NCBI GenBank assembly: GCA_030248195.1
Contig: JASAND010026119.1
Location: forward strand, 1 to 64,000
Length of the DNA stretch: 64,000 bases
Direction of reading: 5' to 3'
Source: Trissonchulus latispiculum
Taxonomy: Eukaryota; Nematoda; Enoplea; Enoplida; Ironidae
Below the pieces are notes generated by a model, which was not told the origin of the DNA, did no database searches, and saw only the letters and a list, made by a program, of their open reading frames with translations. The position numbers and the translations under genes were made by a program. Positions 10,814-24,000 of this stretch are shown here, piece by piece. The stretch's first letter is position 1. Every line of letters starts with the position of its first letter.

Positions 10814-12343
10814 GGGGGGGGGGCGACTAAAATGGGGGTGCCCCAAATTTCTTGGATCGGTCTCGTTTTTTGCATGAATATACACCATGTGCGTGGTCAA
10901 AAAATACTTGGTAGTTGGTTCTTGGCTGGCTCTCAGTAGCTCGCCAGGCACCTGACAACTGGCCCGACCCCCCACTTTTAGTGACATCCATTATAAATAC
11001 TAAAAAATTCTCTTTGCTGTGTGGTTCAATGAAAACGTCTATGCTTTGCCACAATGAGTGAAGACATATTGGGTAATATATACATAGCATTCGCTTTGCT
11101 GTAACCCTAACGGTTAGAGAGCTATAGTATCCTAAACTTGAAGAATCGTCGCAAATTTGGAAAATTTTGGCCGCCGAATCAAAAAATTCAAATCTGGTAG
11201 GACCCCGAAAGCTGACATTTGGTGTGAACATACACCCCATAGGTCTACAAAATTATGCCAAATATGAAGGAATTCTGTCCAGGCATTATAGTTTTATTCC
11301 ACTTGAAACATGAAAAAATGCCAATTCTGGTCAAGTTCAAAAAGTATTTCAAGGTGTTCTAGCTTGACAACGCTGACAGATTTGGCTCAAATTGTACTGA
11401 TTTGTAGCCTTACTAACCCTATCACAAGACATAAATTTCAACATGCTTCCGTCATAAATAGATGCATGGCTGATACTTTGATTACTCCGTTGAATGCAAA
11501 CTCAACTGCCTGACCAGTGCATTATTGTAGCGTTTGTACAGCCTCCCAAACGAAAAGAAAATAAGCAACAGGTAAGTAGTTGGTAAGCAACAAAATACAT
11601 GTAAACAAATGAATTTTACCCGGTACAAACGTTTTCTCAACGTAATCAACATTTATGATAAGGCAAAGTGAAGGTCAAAACCTTCAATTCAGTGGTCCTT
11701 TTAAACAATGACATTTCAGTTTTTCGAAAATAACTTGAAATAGATGGCAAATTGTTCAGAATGACGAAAGCTATCGATTGATATACATATTATGCATATT
11801 GGACAATCTTCAAAAATCCGCTTTCTGCCGGTTTTTGACACTTTTTTCATGTTTCAAGTGGAATAAAACTATAATGCCTGGACAGAATTCCTTCATTATT
11901 TGGCATAATTTTGTAGACCTACGGGGTGTATGTTCACACCAAATTTCAGCTTCCGGGGTCCTACTAGATTTGAATTTTTTGATTCGGCGGCCAAAATTTT
12001 CCAAATTTGCGACGATTCTTCAAGTTTAGGATAGTATAGCTTTCCAACCGTTAGGGTTACAGCAAAGCAAATGGTATGTATATATTTCCCAATATGTCTT
12101 CTCTCACGGTGCCAAAGCGTTAGATGTTTTCATTGAACCAAACAGCAAAGAAAAGTTTTGGTATTTATAGTGGATGTCACGAAAAGTGGGGGGTCGGGCC
12201 AGTTCTCGGGTGCCTAGTGAGCTACTGAGGGCCAGCTAAGAACGAAGGACCAAGTATTTTTTGACCACGCACATGTTGTATATTCATGCAAAAAATGAAG
12301 CCGATCCAAGAAAGTTTTGGCAAAAGTTTAGTCGCCCCCCGCC
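10814..12343. mobile_element. 1.53-kb foldback element with about 510-bp arms
   Basis: Inverted arms run about 10814-11325 and 11835-12343. Paired landmarks include GCGACTAAA/TTTAGTCGC, CTGGCCCGACCCCCCAC/GTGGGGGGTCGGGCCAG and GGAATTCTGTCCAGGCATTA/TAATGCCTGGACAGAATTCC. It is flanked by TTA on both sides (10811-10813, 12344-12346), compatible with a PIF-type duplication. The ORFs found inside follow the arms on both strands and look non-coding. Confidence 0.82.
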
Positions 12344-12710
12344 TTAAGCGTACTATCACATAGAAAACGTTTTGTTGGGTTTAAAGCCAACCCGGACCCA
12401 TCTTAGTGAACAATTGGCCGTTTGAGGGAATTGAAAATTTGGCTTGAATTTTACTTGATTTCGGTCACCTCGACAACACATAGAAAAATAGATAAAAGGT
12501 AAAATTTATACCGAATTGACCAGGAGGCTCTACTGAGCTAAGAATTGCATGAATTTTCCTTTTGCTGCTAGAAAAAATTTATCTTGAAATTTGGGTCTTT
12601 TCTCGCACATGGTGTTTTCCCCACCGAGTCTAGGTCATCCTCAGGTCGCACCGCAGGCAGGCACTACAGTCAAATCGCACATGCCACCCTAAGGTTTAAA
12701 CATATCCTCT

Positions 12711-13180
12711 GTGTAATAGTGTTGTTGCCCGGCCGGTTTTTTGACTCGGCCGGCCGAGCTTGTGAACCCGGCCGGCCGGCCGGTCAAAAAAGGCCGACCA
12801 GTACCAGTTTTGCCCTATTTCTCGTGTATTTTGCAAAATATTTAGCATTAATTGATGCGTACAGTTACTCCTGGTTATGTATAACTGTTAAATATCAGCA
12901 ACCCAGAAAGGTTGAAATCAGCGTAATAATCTAGTCTCAACGTCCGGGGGTGTGGCTCAGTGGTAGAGTTCTCGACTACAGATCCAAAGCTCGGTGGTTC
13001 GATCCCCGCCCTGGACACTTTTCTTCACATCTTTCAGATCCTGATTTCAACCTTTCACATAACAGATAAAATCAAGTATTATCCTTTTTCTGAAGACCGG
13101 CCAGCCGGCCGTCCGGATTGTCGGCATAGTGGGCCGGCAGGCCGGATTTTCCTCGGCCGGCCAACAACTCTACTGTGTAA
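12711..13180. repeat. GC-rich palindrome of CGGCCGGCC repeats around a tRNA-like core
   Basis: Left arm 12711-12815 and right arm 13090-13180 are inverted and rich in GGCCGGCC. The outer edges pair GTGTTGTTG with CAACAACTC. An inner perfect 16-bp pair, GAAAGGTTGAAATCAG (12906-12921) and CTGATTTCAACCTTTC (13041-13056), brackets the tRNA-like sequence in the loop. Confidence 0.75.
12942..13016 (+). tRNA. Degenerate tRNA-like sequence (possible SINE head)
   Basis: It contains an A-box-like TGGCTCAGTGG and a B-box GGTTCGATCCC at tRNA spacing, with ends GTCCGGG and CCTGGAC that can pair as an acceptor stem. The D stem is good; the anticodon stem has mismatches, so the anticodon is uncertain. No SINE body or target duplication was seen, and it lies in the loop of a palindrome. 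It is probably not a functional tRNA. Confidence 0.5.
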
Positions 13181-13737
13181 CTGTAACTGTATGTAATTCG
13201 TTTTGGGCAATGTTTTCCAGTAGTTTGGGATGGCACTCCAAAATTCACCGAAATTTTCAAAATCCCACAAAATAGCTGAGAAGCAGCGGGGGTACAATAA
13301 TACAGTCTCTAGGCCAAAATTCTTACATTAGAAGTCAACAAAAATTCGAAAAACGCACGACTGAAGCTATATGAATGCTTTTGAAAACAACAATCGCGCT
13401 TATATGGCAGTTTCTATAGAAAAACGACGAATATCAATAAAAGTAGCAATATTTAACGCTATGGTGCTTGCATAACCTAAATTTAGCTGCGGGCCACCGC
13501 GGGCCGAATTTTATTGATGCGGGCCGCGGGCCGGCCTTGTGAGGGCCAAAAATCTGAGCGCGGGCTGCGGGGCGGGTGCGGGCCGCAAATTTCGGCCCGC
13601 GTCCAACACTGATATCCGCTGGTACTGCGGATAACCGTGCCAGACCCGCTTACAACTGTTTGTCGTAGAACACAAATTTTAGACCGGCTTGCGAGTTCAA
13701 GTTTTCGTCAGCTCAGTATATAAGTAGGGATGTTTCG

Positions 13738-14092
13738 TTTCAGGCACTGAAGAAACGGATACTAGGTTTCCGGTTGTACAAGTTTCAGTTTCAGTCCCTG
13801 AAACTGAAACTATTTTGGGAGAAGACCTGAAACTGTTATATATATATATTTATATCTATATATTATATAACTTAAAGACCTTAAACTTGTTTCAGTAAAT
13901 ACTTGACGCCAGGAATATCTTCCCTCAAAACATGAATATTCGAAGGATTTAAGCTACTATTTCGTCACTATGCTGGAGTAGAATTATAATCATCAGTTTA
14001 TGCTTTACATTATTTCTCAAGGCTAGCAACTGCAGTATTGTTGAATGAACTGAAACTATTTTCCATTCCCGACTGAAACTGAAAACATTTCC
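13738..14092. repeat. GTTTCAG/CTGAAAC repeats and TA microsatellite
   Basis: GTTTCAGTTTCAGTC and its complement occur at 13785-13835, and CTGAAAC copies at 14046-14090. They enclose a TATATATATTTATATC run at 13840-13870. It matches the motif at the centre of the first palindrome. Confidence 0.5.
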
Positions 14093-15566
14093 CTCGTTAT
14101 TATTGATAACAGCCATTATTAACAGCACTGAACTTGCCGTGCATTGCGTAGTGTAGCACTAGAAGCAGTCTGTATTAAACGAAAGGCACCAGATCAAAAT
14201 CTAAACACTGAGGCTATGGTAAATTTAAATTAGTAGGCTTTCTTTTTTGAAATTTCTTTTTCTTTGCATTCAAATATGACAGTAGCTGTATCCTGAACTA
14301 ACGAAAAGCTGAATAGCAAAACTACACGCTAGTTCTACGACCTCAAGAAACCCCAATAACGTTTCAACAAGTCATCCCACCTTAAGTCTTAACCAACTGC
14401 TATACCAACCAATTAAGGTGAAAATTTAATCCTGCACATTCGAAAGCATTTCAAAAGTACGTAACAATAACACACGAATTGATACAGATAGATACACAAA
14501 CAGTACCATAATCATCTTAAGCTTTTCCTGAGTAAAACACAATAGAAACGGAACTCTAGCCTCACAGACTACAAAAATCCGATTCTAAAACAACCACCTT
14601 AAAACTCCCATCGGTCAAAAATGAAAGACTAGTCTGAGAAAAAATGGGTTACAGCCATTTTTTGGGTCAATAGTGACCTATTGTACAGACAAGACACGTC
14701 ACTTCAAACATTCCTTGCCCAAATCATAAATTATGCAAAACAGGAAAATTTTAGCCTAAGCATGCACAGAACACAGCACTGTATTATTATTGTTTTGGGA
14801 TGTTACACTGTTTAAATATTCATTTACAAAATTAACGACCGCAAGCATAACTTTTTATATATCAGAAAACTGCGACACACTTTTAGATAGAAATGACAAA
14901 AATTTTGAATTTAAAATCAATTTTTTTTACCAAACAATTTACATACAAAATTACACTCTCGCAGATCAGACAAAAGTCAATAGTAACAACATTACAACAA
15001 AATGCAATTATATAGCACACATTAGACAATACATTGTCAATTACTAGTAGATAACAAAAAAACGGGAATTCATCCATGCCAAGGTTATGTGCAAACAAGT
15101 ATACAGGTTAAAACAATCTTCACATTTATGGTACAGGAAACTGTACAAATTCAACTCTTGGAGTAAAAGACAGTGAGGACAGAGGCGGAATCAGCAAACT
15201 TTCAAAAAAGCTATAAAAAATTTATGCAAAGGCAGATTTGAAAATATCTTTTAGGAATTTTACATTTCACAATTTTCACATAAACGATATAATAAACGGT
15301 AAGAGGGACCTACCGGATAGGCTGCAATGCTGCAGTGCTAACATTGCAGTGAAATTGCAGACACAGACAAAGTGGTACTATACTGGGGAAAGTTTGCGAA
15401 ACGATAAAGCCAGGGGAGAATAACTGACAGCATATACAGGCATTGGCAAACGGCGAAGTTAATGGGGGGGGGAACCTAAAACACACGTATGGTACGGTCA
15501 AAACTTTCCAAGCGGAGGAATTTCAGCCAATAGTAAGGGCAAATACATCTGAAAAATGTTCGTACA
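14093..15566. other. AT-rich intergenic, nothing recognised
   Basis: About 1.5 kb with no supported gene. Short ORFs are low-complexity and lack conserved motifs. Confidence 0.45.
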
Positions 15567-15753
15567 TAAGAGTGTGACAGCTGACAACCTCTCTGTTAAC
15601 AGCTCCACGCAGACGCTCTGCGCGCTAACGACTGACTTCCCGTACGTTCACTTCAAACAAATTAGTCTGATATCCGTACGTTCTAAAGCTCGAAACAGAC
15701 ACAATTTTGGACAACAAACATCGTGCTATCGATCTTTAACAGGTAAAAAACAT

Positions 15754-16132
15754 CTGGCATTTTTTTAGGGTTTTGAAAGTGGGGGGGGGAAGTGGGGGGG
15801 GCTTCCGAAAAGTGGGGGGGGGGGCGAGCCAAAAGTAAAATATACCGAAATTTTTAGCGAAAAATTAGCATTTTTAAGGTAAAAACGCAAAAAATCGCTG
15901 TTTTTAAGCTTAAAATGAGCTTATAAGTCCATAAATTAGCTAAAAATTGAGAAAATTTTTGAAAATTTGACCCCAAAAACCTTATTTTTTGACAATTTTG
16001 GGCGACCCCCAAAAAAGTGGGTGCGGGCTTGCCGAAAAGGGGGGGGGGCGAAAGTGGGGGGCTCCGAAAAGTGGGAGGGGGGAACCGAAAAGTGGGGGGG
16101 CCCCCCCCCCCCCCCCACTAAAAAAATGCCAG
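15754..16132. mobile_element. G-run MITE, CTGGCATTTTTTTA ends
   Basis: Terminal repeats are CTGGCATTTTTTTA on the left and TAAAAAAATGCCAG on the right. Just inside are long G runs (left) and a C run of about 16 (right). The AT-rich core contains GCGAAAAATTAGCATTTTT-type words. It is non-coding. Confidence 0.78.
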
Positions 16133-16168
16133 AATATGGTGAGTGAACCTACAGAAACGTTTACTGGG

Positions 16169-16472
16169 CTGGCATTTTTTTAGTGGGGGTGGCCCCCCAC
16201 TTTTCGGCAAGCCTCCCCCCACTTTTTTGGGGGTCGCCAAAAAGTGTCGAAATATTAGGTTTTTGAGGTCAAATTTTCAAAATTTTCTGAATTTTTAGCT
16301 AATTTATAGACTTATAAGTTAATTTTAAGCATAAAAACAGCGATTTTTTGGTGTTTTTACCTAAAAAATGCTAATTTTTCGCTAAAAATTTTGGTATTTT
16401 ATACCTTGGACTCGCCCTCCCCCCACTTTTCGGAAGCCCCCCCCCCACTTTCAAAACCCTAAAAAATGCCAG
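16169..16472. mobile_element. G-run MITE, second copy in opposite orientation
   Basis: Ends are CTGGCATTTTTTTA and TAAAAAATGCCAG, as in the element at 15754-16132. The core is the reverse complement of that copy, so the two form a large inverted pair separated by about 36 bp. Confidence 0.75.
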
Positions 16473-16706
16473 CTGGGCATTGACTTATGGGGGCGAGGCC
16501 AGCCGGTAGTGTGCAGAGACTGTATCTGAAGCTGATAACAGAGAGCCTGTCACATGTCACACCCTTATATACTGTGGACTGTTGTCAGGATATGTATATA
16601 TACGTACTGTATTGATAATTAGAAATCAGACGAAACTTCGAATTTACGAAAGTAGTAGCTCCGCTAGTATGCAGAATCAAACATTTGCATCAAGAGCACA
16701 CAGTAA

Positions 16707-16925
16707 CTACCAATTGGACCCCAGTGACCTCCTCCCACAAATCAGTACCTGGTCTAAACGGAGGTATGCTCAATGTATGTCTATTATACGTGTTGAAGCT
16801 CAAAACATTGTGTATACCAGTAGTCGAGCTATTCTGAGCATCAACCATACAAGAGAGTGAGCATACCTCCGTTTAGACCAGGTACTGATTTGTGGGAGGA
16901 GGTCACTGGGGTCCAATTGAAAGGG
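16707..16925. repeat. Inverted repeat with about 65-bp arms
   Basis: Left arm 16707-16772 and right arm 16857-16922 pair through CAATTGGACCCCAGTGACC / GGTCACTGGGGTCCAATTG and GTCTAAACGGAGGTATGCTC. The loop is about 85 bp. It is a foldback MITE or its remnant. Confidence 0.75.
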
Positions 16926-17039
16926 GGCTTCTGCTGTTTGCGCGCACATAATGTCCCAAGCCTAATGACTAGGAGTGTGACGCTTGTAACACTCTTGGTC
17001 ACTACGAACTCTTGCTTGCATTCATCAACCAAAAAACTT

Positions 17040-17543
17040 TTTGTGTAAACTTATTTTTTACAATAACGAAAGATAGCAAAAATGCCAATTACTATTAAAC
17101 GATGATGCTAAAAAATCGGTGCAAGAAATTGCCTCATAAAAATCCATCAGCCAATCATAAAAAACAGTCGTCAAACACAATTACATAGCGTCAACATTCA
17201 TTGGAAAACAAGACCAAATATACTACAGTAAATAAAAACACACTATCCCTGAGCGGTTTTCTCTGCACAAAAAATCCTAAGCGATTGATTGAAAAAAGGG
17301 GATTATGTAAGAAAAAACTGAAAATGCAGCCGCTAAGCGCAGCTACACAGATTCGGCTAAAACTTCCTCTAGACAACAACAAAAGGACAACACCAACAAC
17401 CACAACAACAGCAACAAAATTATTACATAGTGTTAAGCAACATTTACAAGAAACATTATGTATTCCAAGTAACAATGATAAACATCAACCAAAAACAAAC
17501 ATCAACAGGTATGCGCATTTCATGCGAAGTATTTGATTACCAT
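17040..17543. other. AT-rich region, nothing supported
   Basis: An open frame of about 110 codons here is Thr/Asn/Lys-rich low-complexity sequence, and the opposite strand is equally open. No motif supports a gene. Confidence 0.4.
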
Positions 17544-18116
17544 CTGGCTTATTCCTGGGCAAAAATTTCTGGGGGCCGCCCCCCCCTCGGTCTGGGACGG
17601 ATTTCCGGGGACGGGGAGATTAGAATAATTTTCGAAAAACGCTTTAAAAATAGCTATTTTTGCTGCTGAGCTAAAAATTTAACTATTTTAACCTAAATTT
17701 AAGCTTAAAATGCTGAAAAAGGACAAAAAATACGGCTAAGCCGGGAAAATTTTCGCAAATTTACCCTAAAAACCCTATTTTTTGTGGACTTCTGAAGTCT
17801 GGGGGCCGGCAGGTCCTAATCTGGAGGGGGCGGTTCTGGTTCGAATTTTTGTGGGTATTTTGTGTATAAACTGCTAAAAATCGCTCAAAATGACTAACTT
17901 TGGGAGTTTTTAAACGAAAATAGCCAAAATTTGTTAAAAATCCGGCAAAGCAGGAAAATTTTTGAAAATTTAGGGTAAAAATTGCAAAACTTGGCAATTT
18001 TTGAGATTATGGGGAAGAGGTCGAAAGTTATGGGAGCTTTTAATGGGAGGGGGGCACCTTGAATGGGGGGAGGTCGCCGAATGGGGAGCGGACCACCCCC
18101 ACTAGGGATAAGCCAG
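17544..18116. mobile_element. G-run MITE, CTGGCTTATTCC ends
   Basis: The left end CTGGCTTATTCC and right end GGGATAAGCCAG are inverted. G runs lie inside both ends, and an internal block near 17940 resembles the CCGGCNNNGCCGG hairpin found in related elements. A second G-rich junction at 17800-17830 suggests that two copies are fused. Confidence 0.6.
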
Positions 18117-18920
18117 ATTAATACAGTATTCAGGCCAACCAAGAGTACATAATTATAAGAGTGTAACAGCTGGTAGGCTCTCTGTTATCAGCCCCCGAGG
18201 CATTAACAAATTCACATTCAGATGTTAATATCAACGAAATGCTACGCAGCAAAACTACTGGCTTATTTTTACTGGGGGTTGAGGTCCCCCATAAATAATC
18301 CCAGCCTCAACCACAACCCAAAAAACTTGTCAAAGTTTAAGATTTCTTCACCTAGTATCTAAATTGTTTCCGACTTCGCTGGAATTGCAAGGGGATTATT
18401 GGGCTGCCGCCTTTTTACCAAAAAAGGCAACCCTTTAATTTTGGTATGTCCGTTATTGCTTTTCCTAGCCTGAATACAAGTAAAATTAGCCATTTCAGCA
18501 CTTTTTGGCAGTTTATGAACTGAATAAACAATGTCACAATTTGCAAATAAGTTTTTAAAATAGGCACCCCCGCCAAACCCTCCTCATTTCCTAAATAAGT
18601 CAGAACAATGTATACGTACAATCTTCGTTACCGATAAGTATGCATGTATTAAACATTCTGCATGCCACACAGATAGAAGAGTTTAACAGTATATACTGTA
18701 AACAATATGCTACAGATACAGAAGTCTAATTTAATCAGACTTGTCATACCTTTAGCTTAGACACCGTGACCTGCACCGTTTTAAGAATCTAATGAAACGT
18801 CGAAGCTTTAATTAAAATCTGGAACGGTAAGCTTGCTAAACAGCTTTTCCTTTTCCTGAGAGGTGGGTGCCCCCAGGACTGCTGCCCCAGAACCCAAAGC
18901 TAATCGGAAAACGGTCAGTT
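18117..18920. other. Intergenic; partial foldback terminus
   Basis: Around 18150-18200 the sequence ATAAGAGTGTAACAGCTG with CTCTCTGTTATCAGC repeats the terminus of the 15567-16567 foldback, without a matching second end. Nothing else was recognised. Confidence 0.45.
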
Positions 18921-19291
18921 GCTGGGGTATTTCTAGGCAAAAATATTTGGGGGGAGGGGGGATGGGGGAGGTCCAAAAGCTTCCCACACGGCGTGCGTAT
19001 AAATCAGTGAATGAACGCTAAGGTGTGCTATAAAGTATACGTGCTTAAATATTTAAGTTTTATTACCAAAGTAGATGATTTTTGACCAAAAATTTCCGGC
19101 GAAGCTGGAAAAATTTTGACCAAAAATTCTAAAAATTTGGCAATTTCTAAGCACCTTAGGCTGAGTGGGGGGGGGGAAGCCCAAAAAAGTGGGAAGGGGA
19201 ACGAGTGGGAGAGGGGGAAGAGGTCGAGTGGGGGACCTAAAAAGTGGGGGAGCGCCCCCCACAAACCTCCCAGTAAAAAACAAAACCTCAG
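18921..19291. mobile_element. G-run MITE (probable)
   Basis: GCTGGGGTATTTCTAGG on the left is roughly inverted to CCCAGTAAAAAACAAAACC on the right. Long G runs are present and the core carries TTCCGGCGAAGCTGGAA near 19095. It has the same architecture as the other G-run MITEs here, but the ends are imperfect. Confidence 0.5.
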
Positions 19292-19578
19292 AATTGGGGA
19301 CAAATAAATGTTTCCAGCACCAGAAGTTCCTTTAAACTTTGGAACATCAAATTCTGAGCTCACCTTTTTCCTTAAAAATTTTTGTTTGTAAATACTTTTG
19401 AAAAAAATTAGTTCACCAAATCCAGAAATTGAAACTTAAAAAACTAATAAGCTGCAAGTAGACTCAGATATTCTGTGCCTAAAGTTCTTTGTATTCCCTT
19501 GGAAGGGGAAACAAAGTTAACAGCCTTAATAGAACTCTGGCTTAATACGGGACTACGGGAGGACAGGGACTTACTTAA

Positions 19579-20558
19579 GGTAGTGATTCCTTTTGGGCAC
19601 ATATTGTTATTTGGCGGCGTAAATCAACATGAAATTTGATGAAACTTTCCGAAATAAGTTCTTTTAGCGTTCTAACACCCTCCGCGCAATCCCGATTCAA
19701 AAATTCGAGATTTCCGGTCAGAGTGGTTTTTCCCAATTTCTGAACGTTTGCCAGTTGCTATACAGCTATGACTATATTCATTCGAAAGATCTCATTGAGC
19801 TTCACATTTTTGCTTTTTAAAGCAAGTTTCTAGCTTTTTTCTACCGTGAGATATAACCGATTTTCTTGTTTTGGCGTCGAAAACTTGTCATTTTCGCAGA
19901 AATCAAATAATCCAACATTTCTTGAACTACGCAAGCCGTAAAATCAAACTAAGGGCGTCGATCTGAAGGTCTAACAGGGACAAATTATCCGACTCATGAT
20001 CGTCTTCCAACAGCTATCCTGTAGGCTTGTATCATAAAAAATGTAGTTTTTGCAAAAACACGACCAATTTTTCCAATGATTGTGGAGCATTCACCATGCA
20101 AGCTGGAGGGCTGCTACTGAACAAATGTGTTCTGCACAAATATACCCAGGGACGATTTTTTAGTTGCCCCGATTGCTGCTTTCTAGCTAAAGTAATCGCT
20201 TGACAAACTTGGGAAAAGTAGGCAAAATACAGGTTACGCACACATTTCAGCTTATTTCTCTATAACGAACAGCGATTTCACAATAAATAAATAATCGTCC
20301 CCAGCTATTTGATGGAGGTATCGAATGATATAACCGATGTCTCGCGAAAAAATTTACTTGAGTCTGCAAAAATTCTGGAAAATTATACTTCTTCTAAAAT
20401 GTGTTAAAAATATTTTAGCAAAGCAACATTAGTTTCGTGGCATGCATTAAAAAGAGAAAATGTCAAGCTACATTTTGATATAAAGATGGCTTCTTAACTC
20501 CAAGTAATGAATGAGTAATAATGGTGCAAACTTTGTGTGACCAAAGGGAATCACCACC
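19579..20558. mobile_element. 980-bp MITE flanked by TTAA
   Basis: The terminal repeats GGTAGTGATTCCTTTTGG and CCAAAGGGAATCACCACC abut TTAA on both sides (19575-19578, 20559-20562). TTAA flanks fit a piggyBac-type duplication, although piggyBac ends usually start CCC. The interior is non-coding. Confidence 0.65.
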
Positions 20559-21008
20559 TTAAAAAAGGACAAATTTAATGTTTATATCAAAAATATGTCG
20601 GGGCCGGACCAAAAGTATTTATTTGGTGTGGACAATAATTTCCTACACCAGCTTTCGTAGAAAAAAATCATCGGAACCTCCCAGGACTACAGCACCAAAC
20701 CAGGGTTCAGGCTAAGCCAAAAGACCAAAAAATTTGAACATTCAAAAAGACAATGCTGGAACAAACATAAACACAGTAGACGAAACGTAAGTTCAAACAG
20801 ATAAAAAACAAAAGAAAACAATGTCAAACAAACACCAAACAAAATCCCCCAATTCCAGAAAACAGAGAAACAAATTAATCAATTGGTACGTACAAAAACG
20901 CCAGCCAACAATGTTTAGTTCAATTCAAACTATTGCCGGTGTCAGTTACTACCATAATAAGTAGGGGGGGGGGGGAATTCAGTAGAGTCTTTTTTGTCAA
21001 TCAATTTT

Positions 21009-24000
21009 CTACGGAAGCGTTTGTCGACGATTTTTCTCCTGCAAGACTTCCTTCAATTCCTGTCGATACTCCGGATACTCCAGGAGCTTATCTCGAATTT
21101 GGGTCAAAATCTCGCCCAGCTTATTCTCCCCGCGCCACTGACGCCGATCCGACTTGCGCCGGTCGTCCAGACCCAGGCCTTAAATAGAAAAGCAGAAATT
21201 AAAAAACAATTACGTCATACGTGAGTATGACTATACATAAGTTTGGGTCACTTCTAGTTCAGTATTTATGGAGGGGGGGCGCGATAAGGTGAACTTGAAG
21301 AGGCCCTCTTCATTGATGGCAGGCACATATTTTTGAAACATTTTTGCGACGTTTTAAGGAATTTTGTGGAAAAACTGCCAAGAATTGCTAAAAAAATAAA
21401 CAATATATGGTGTTATTAAGCTAAAATGGCGAAAATTTAAAAATTTGGCGAAGCCGGAAATTTTTTGAAATTTTACAAATATGGTAAAATTTGGCAATTT
21501 TTCGGCTTATGGGTGGAGGTCGAAACTTATGGGGGAAACTTTCCGAATTGGGGCGGAGGCGGTTCCCCCTATCCTCAAAACCAGTAGGTTGGGAAAATTT
21601 AGCAATCCAAGACAGAATCTGACAAAGAGGGCACGCGGTTTGCACTAAATTCGGAAGGACTAAGTTCTTTCCAGTGACTGGAATTGGTATTAAGATAAGA
21701 GTATAATAAATTTCGCAGAATAATTCAATGCTCAACCGTAGAGCATTTTGGCAGGCGTTGAAGTCTGCAGCCTTTTTAGTCCTAAAGGTAAACACTTACT
21801 ACAATAGACCCATCTTAACTCAGTAACCGGTTGCAGGCAGACCTGTCTAAAATTTCATTAAAAAAGTGGAAGTAACATACTGCAAGACAAAAATTCTTGG
21901 TGTGACCACAATTTCGTTATGCACAGCCAGGCCCCATGCCCCCCCTTACGGTTTTCTAGACATTTTGGCATGTGAATGTCATTACGAGCAGGCAGCTGTT
22001 TATTATACAACCCATGATATCCAATACGTGACCTACACACACATGGGAAAAGTGTGAGTTAAGTGTATCAAAGCTGAATATCAATTGCGACATCCTTAGC
22101 ACTATTATTGTCACTTTAGGTTGGATAGGAACTGCTTCAATAGCTCGATCATTAATCCGGAGGTTTTGAGTTCGAATTTTCCCAGTTGTGAACCGAATTT
22201 TCCAGAATTTTAAAACCACAGAATAATAGGCCGGTCGCTAGAAATTACTCGATTCTTTCTATGTGTGTGTGCCGGATGAGAGAAAAACAGCGAAATATTT
22301 TATGTACGTAGACTACACAATAAAGGGATAAATTTATTGAATTCAATAATGGAGTTTCAGTCAACTCGAAAAATGCCATTACGTACCAATTCCCCATCGA
22401 CAATCGTTCGGATTACACTCGACCAGGGTTGTTCCCACCGTGCTGAACAGGGCTCGGCGAAGATGATCGTTTTGAACATACTGAAAAGAAAATGAAAACA
22501 CAGGCAAACATTAAATAAAAATAAAGTTAAATTAAAATGAGAAAACATCGAGTAGTTGTTGTTGTTGTTAGGCATCTCTCAAACAAAATACTTTAAGGAA
22601 CCACTGCAAAAGTTCACATCGAGATATGATTACTAAAACTGCAGTCATTTTGCAACCACAATAATTAATGATCCTTGAGTATATAGGACTTTGATATCTC
22701 TAGAAGGCGGACTGATTTTTTGCTGGCAAAAATTAAATTCAAACAAATTACACAAAATGAAATTTTCAGCTGGGACAAAAATCAGAGAAAAAAATCATAA
22801 TTTAATTGACTTTATCAGAGTGAGTGTTAACTGTGGAGCAGAAGAATCCGCGTCCGGCTTAGATATCTCTCTCTTGCTGTGGTCAATGCGGTTGGACGAT
22901 TATCCTTCCGCGTGGTCCCTGGGGCGTTGACCAGCGCGCCAAATGGATTCTGTTTCCCCCTGTGGCACAAGTTAGAACTGGTGTCGATCTTCGTCACTCA
23001 ATTAACGATCTAGCCAGAACTAATCATCCTTAAACTGCCCCGCGCGAGCGAAGGGCAGCCATCTGTAGAACCATCCGATCAGTTTTTAATCCGATGAGCA
23101 TGGCCTTAGATCCTTCATTCTCTCAACGTAGAGTTAGTGAAAAAATGAAATACACTAACTAAGGTTATGGAGATAAACATATTATCTTCACCGGCAAAAC
23201 AAAAGAAAAAACACAAAAAATGGCCAAACAAACCTTATAAAGATTGGCCTCAAACATGATACCCTCCGAGACCTCATCCCATTTGCTCTGCTCAAATCCT
23301 CGGACCTGACCACCCAACGTCTTCTGCTCCTTTGCATCAAAACTCCGCTTTATCTTATCCGCCGTTTCATCATCACCAAAGTGTTCTAAACAGAGAGAAA
23401 AAGCTTACAACAATATTGCATCATTTGTTTCCTGTTGTGACAAAACGAATTTCGTTGAAGATGAAAAGGGGGGTACCGTCACACGAAAATTTACATAAAA
23501 ATCTTTCATCTGAGTCAGTATAAAATACACTCTTGCAGTGCTTGCATAGACTCGCTCGCATTTCCCACAGGCAAATACCATTACAAGCAGATCAAATACA
23601 AGAGGCCCGTCCTCTCAGTAACACAATTTAAGGTGGACCAGAGGTATATATCCAGTTGCGACCATGACTGAAAGTATATAAAATAGACAGAGGTAGAGGG
23701 CCAGCCATGCCCTGCAATTGTAAACCTTTGTGGGTGGTTTACCAGACGGATGTCAGAGGACACCTGTGGGATCTCCATTTGATAGGGTCCATGTCCATCG
23801 GATTTCCCATGCGAGATGCAGACATACCTTATGCGTACTGTTCCTAATTTCCACTAGACACCTTCAAATGTTACGTAACCTCAGCAAACTATGTTGGAAA
23901 AAATGAAAACAGTCGCGAGTCGTCCTAAAAAGATTGTGGCGAAAAAGCAATCGCTTCGAAGTCCTTGCCTTACTCGGCCCAAGCAAATCTCTACAAATAC

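Larger units (their letters stand above)
10163..13611. mobile_element. 3.4-kb hAT-type non-autonomous insertion, composite
   Basis: Ends are CAGTGTTGGGGGCGGGCC on the left and GGCCCGCGTCCAACACTG on the right, flanked by an 8-bp duplication ATATCCGT / ATATCCGC (10155-10162, 13612-13619). The ends and duplication length fit hAT elements. The interior holds a separate 1.5-kb foldback (10814-12343) and a GC-rich palindrome with a tRNA-like sequence (12711-13180). No hAT transposase is visible. Confidence 0.72.
15567..16567. mobile_element. Foldback element (TAAGAGTGTGACAG ends) split by two G-run MITEs
   Basis: The left end TAAGAGTGTGACAGCTGACA (15567) and right end CACATGTCACACCCTTA (to 16567) are inverted. 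Further pairing runs through CTCTCTGTTAACAGC / GCTGATAACAGAGAG. The ends resemble those of the 9566-9889 foldback. Two smaller elements are nested inside. Confidence 0.7.
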
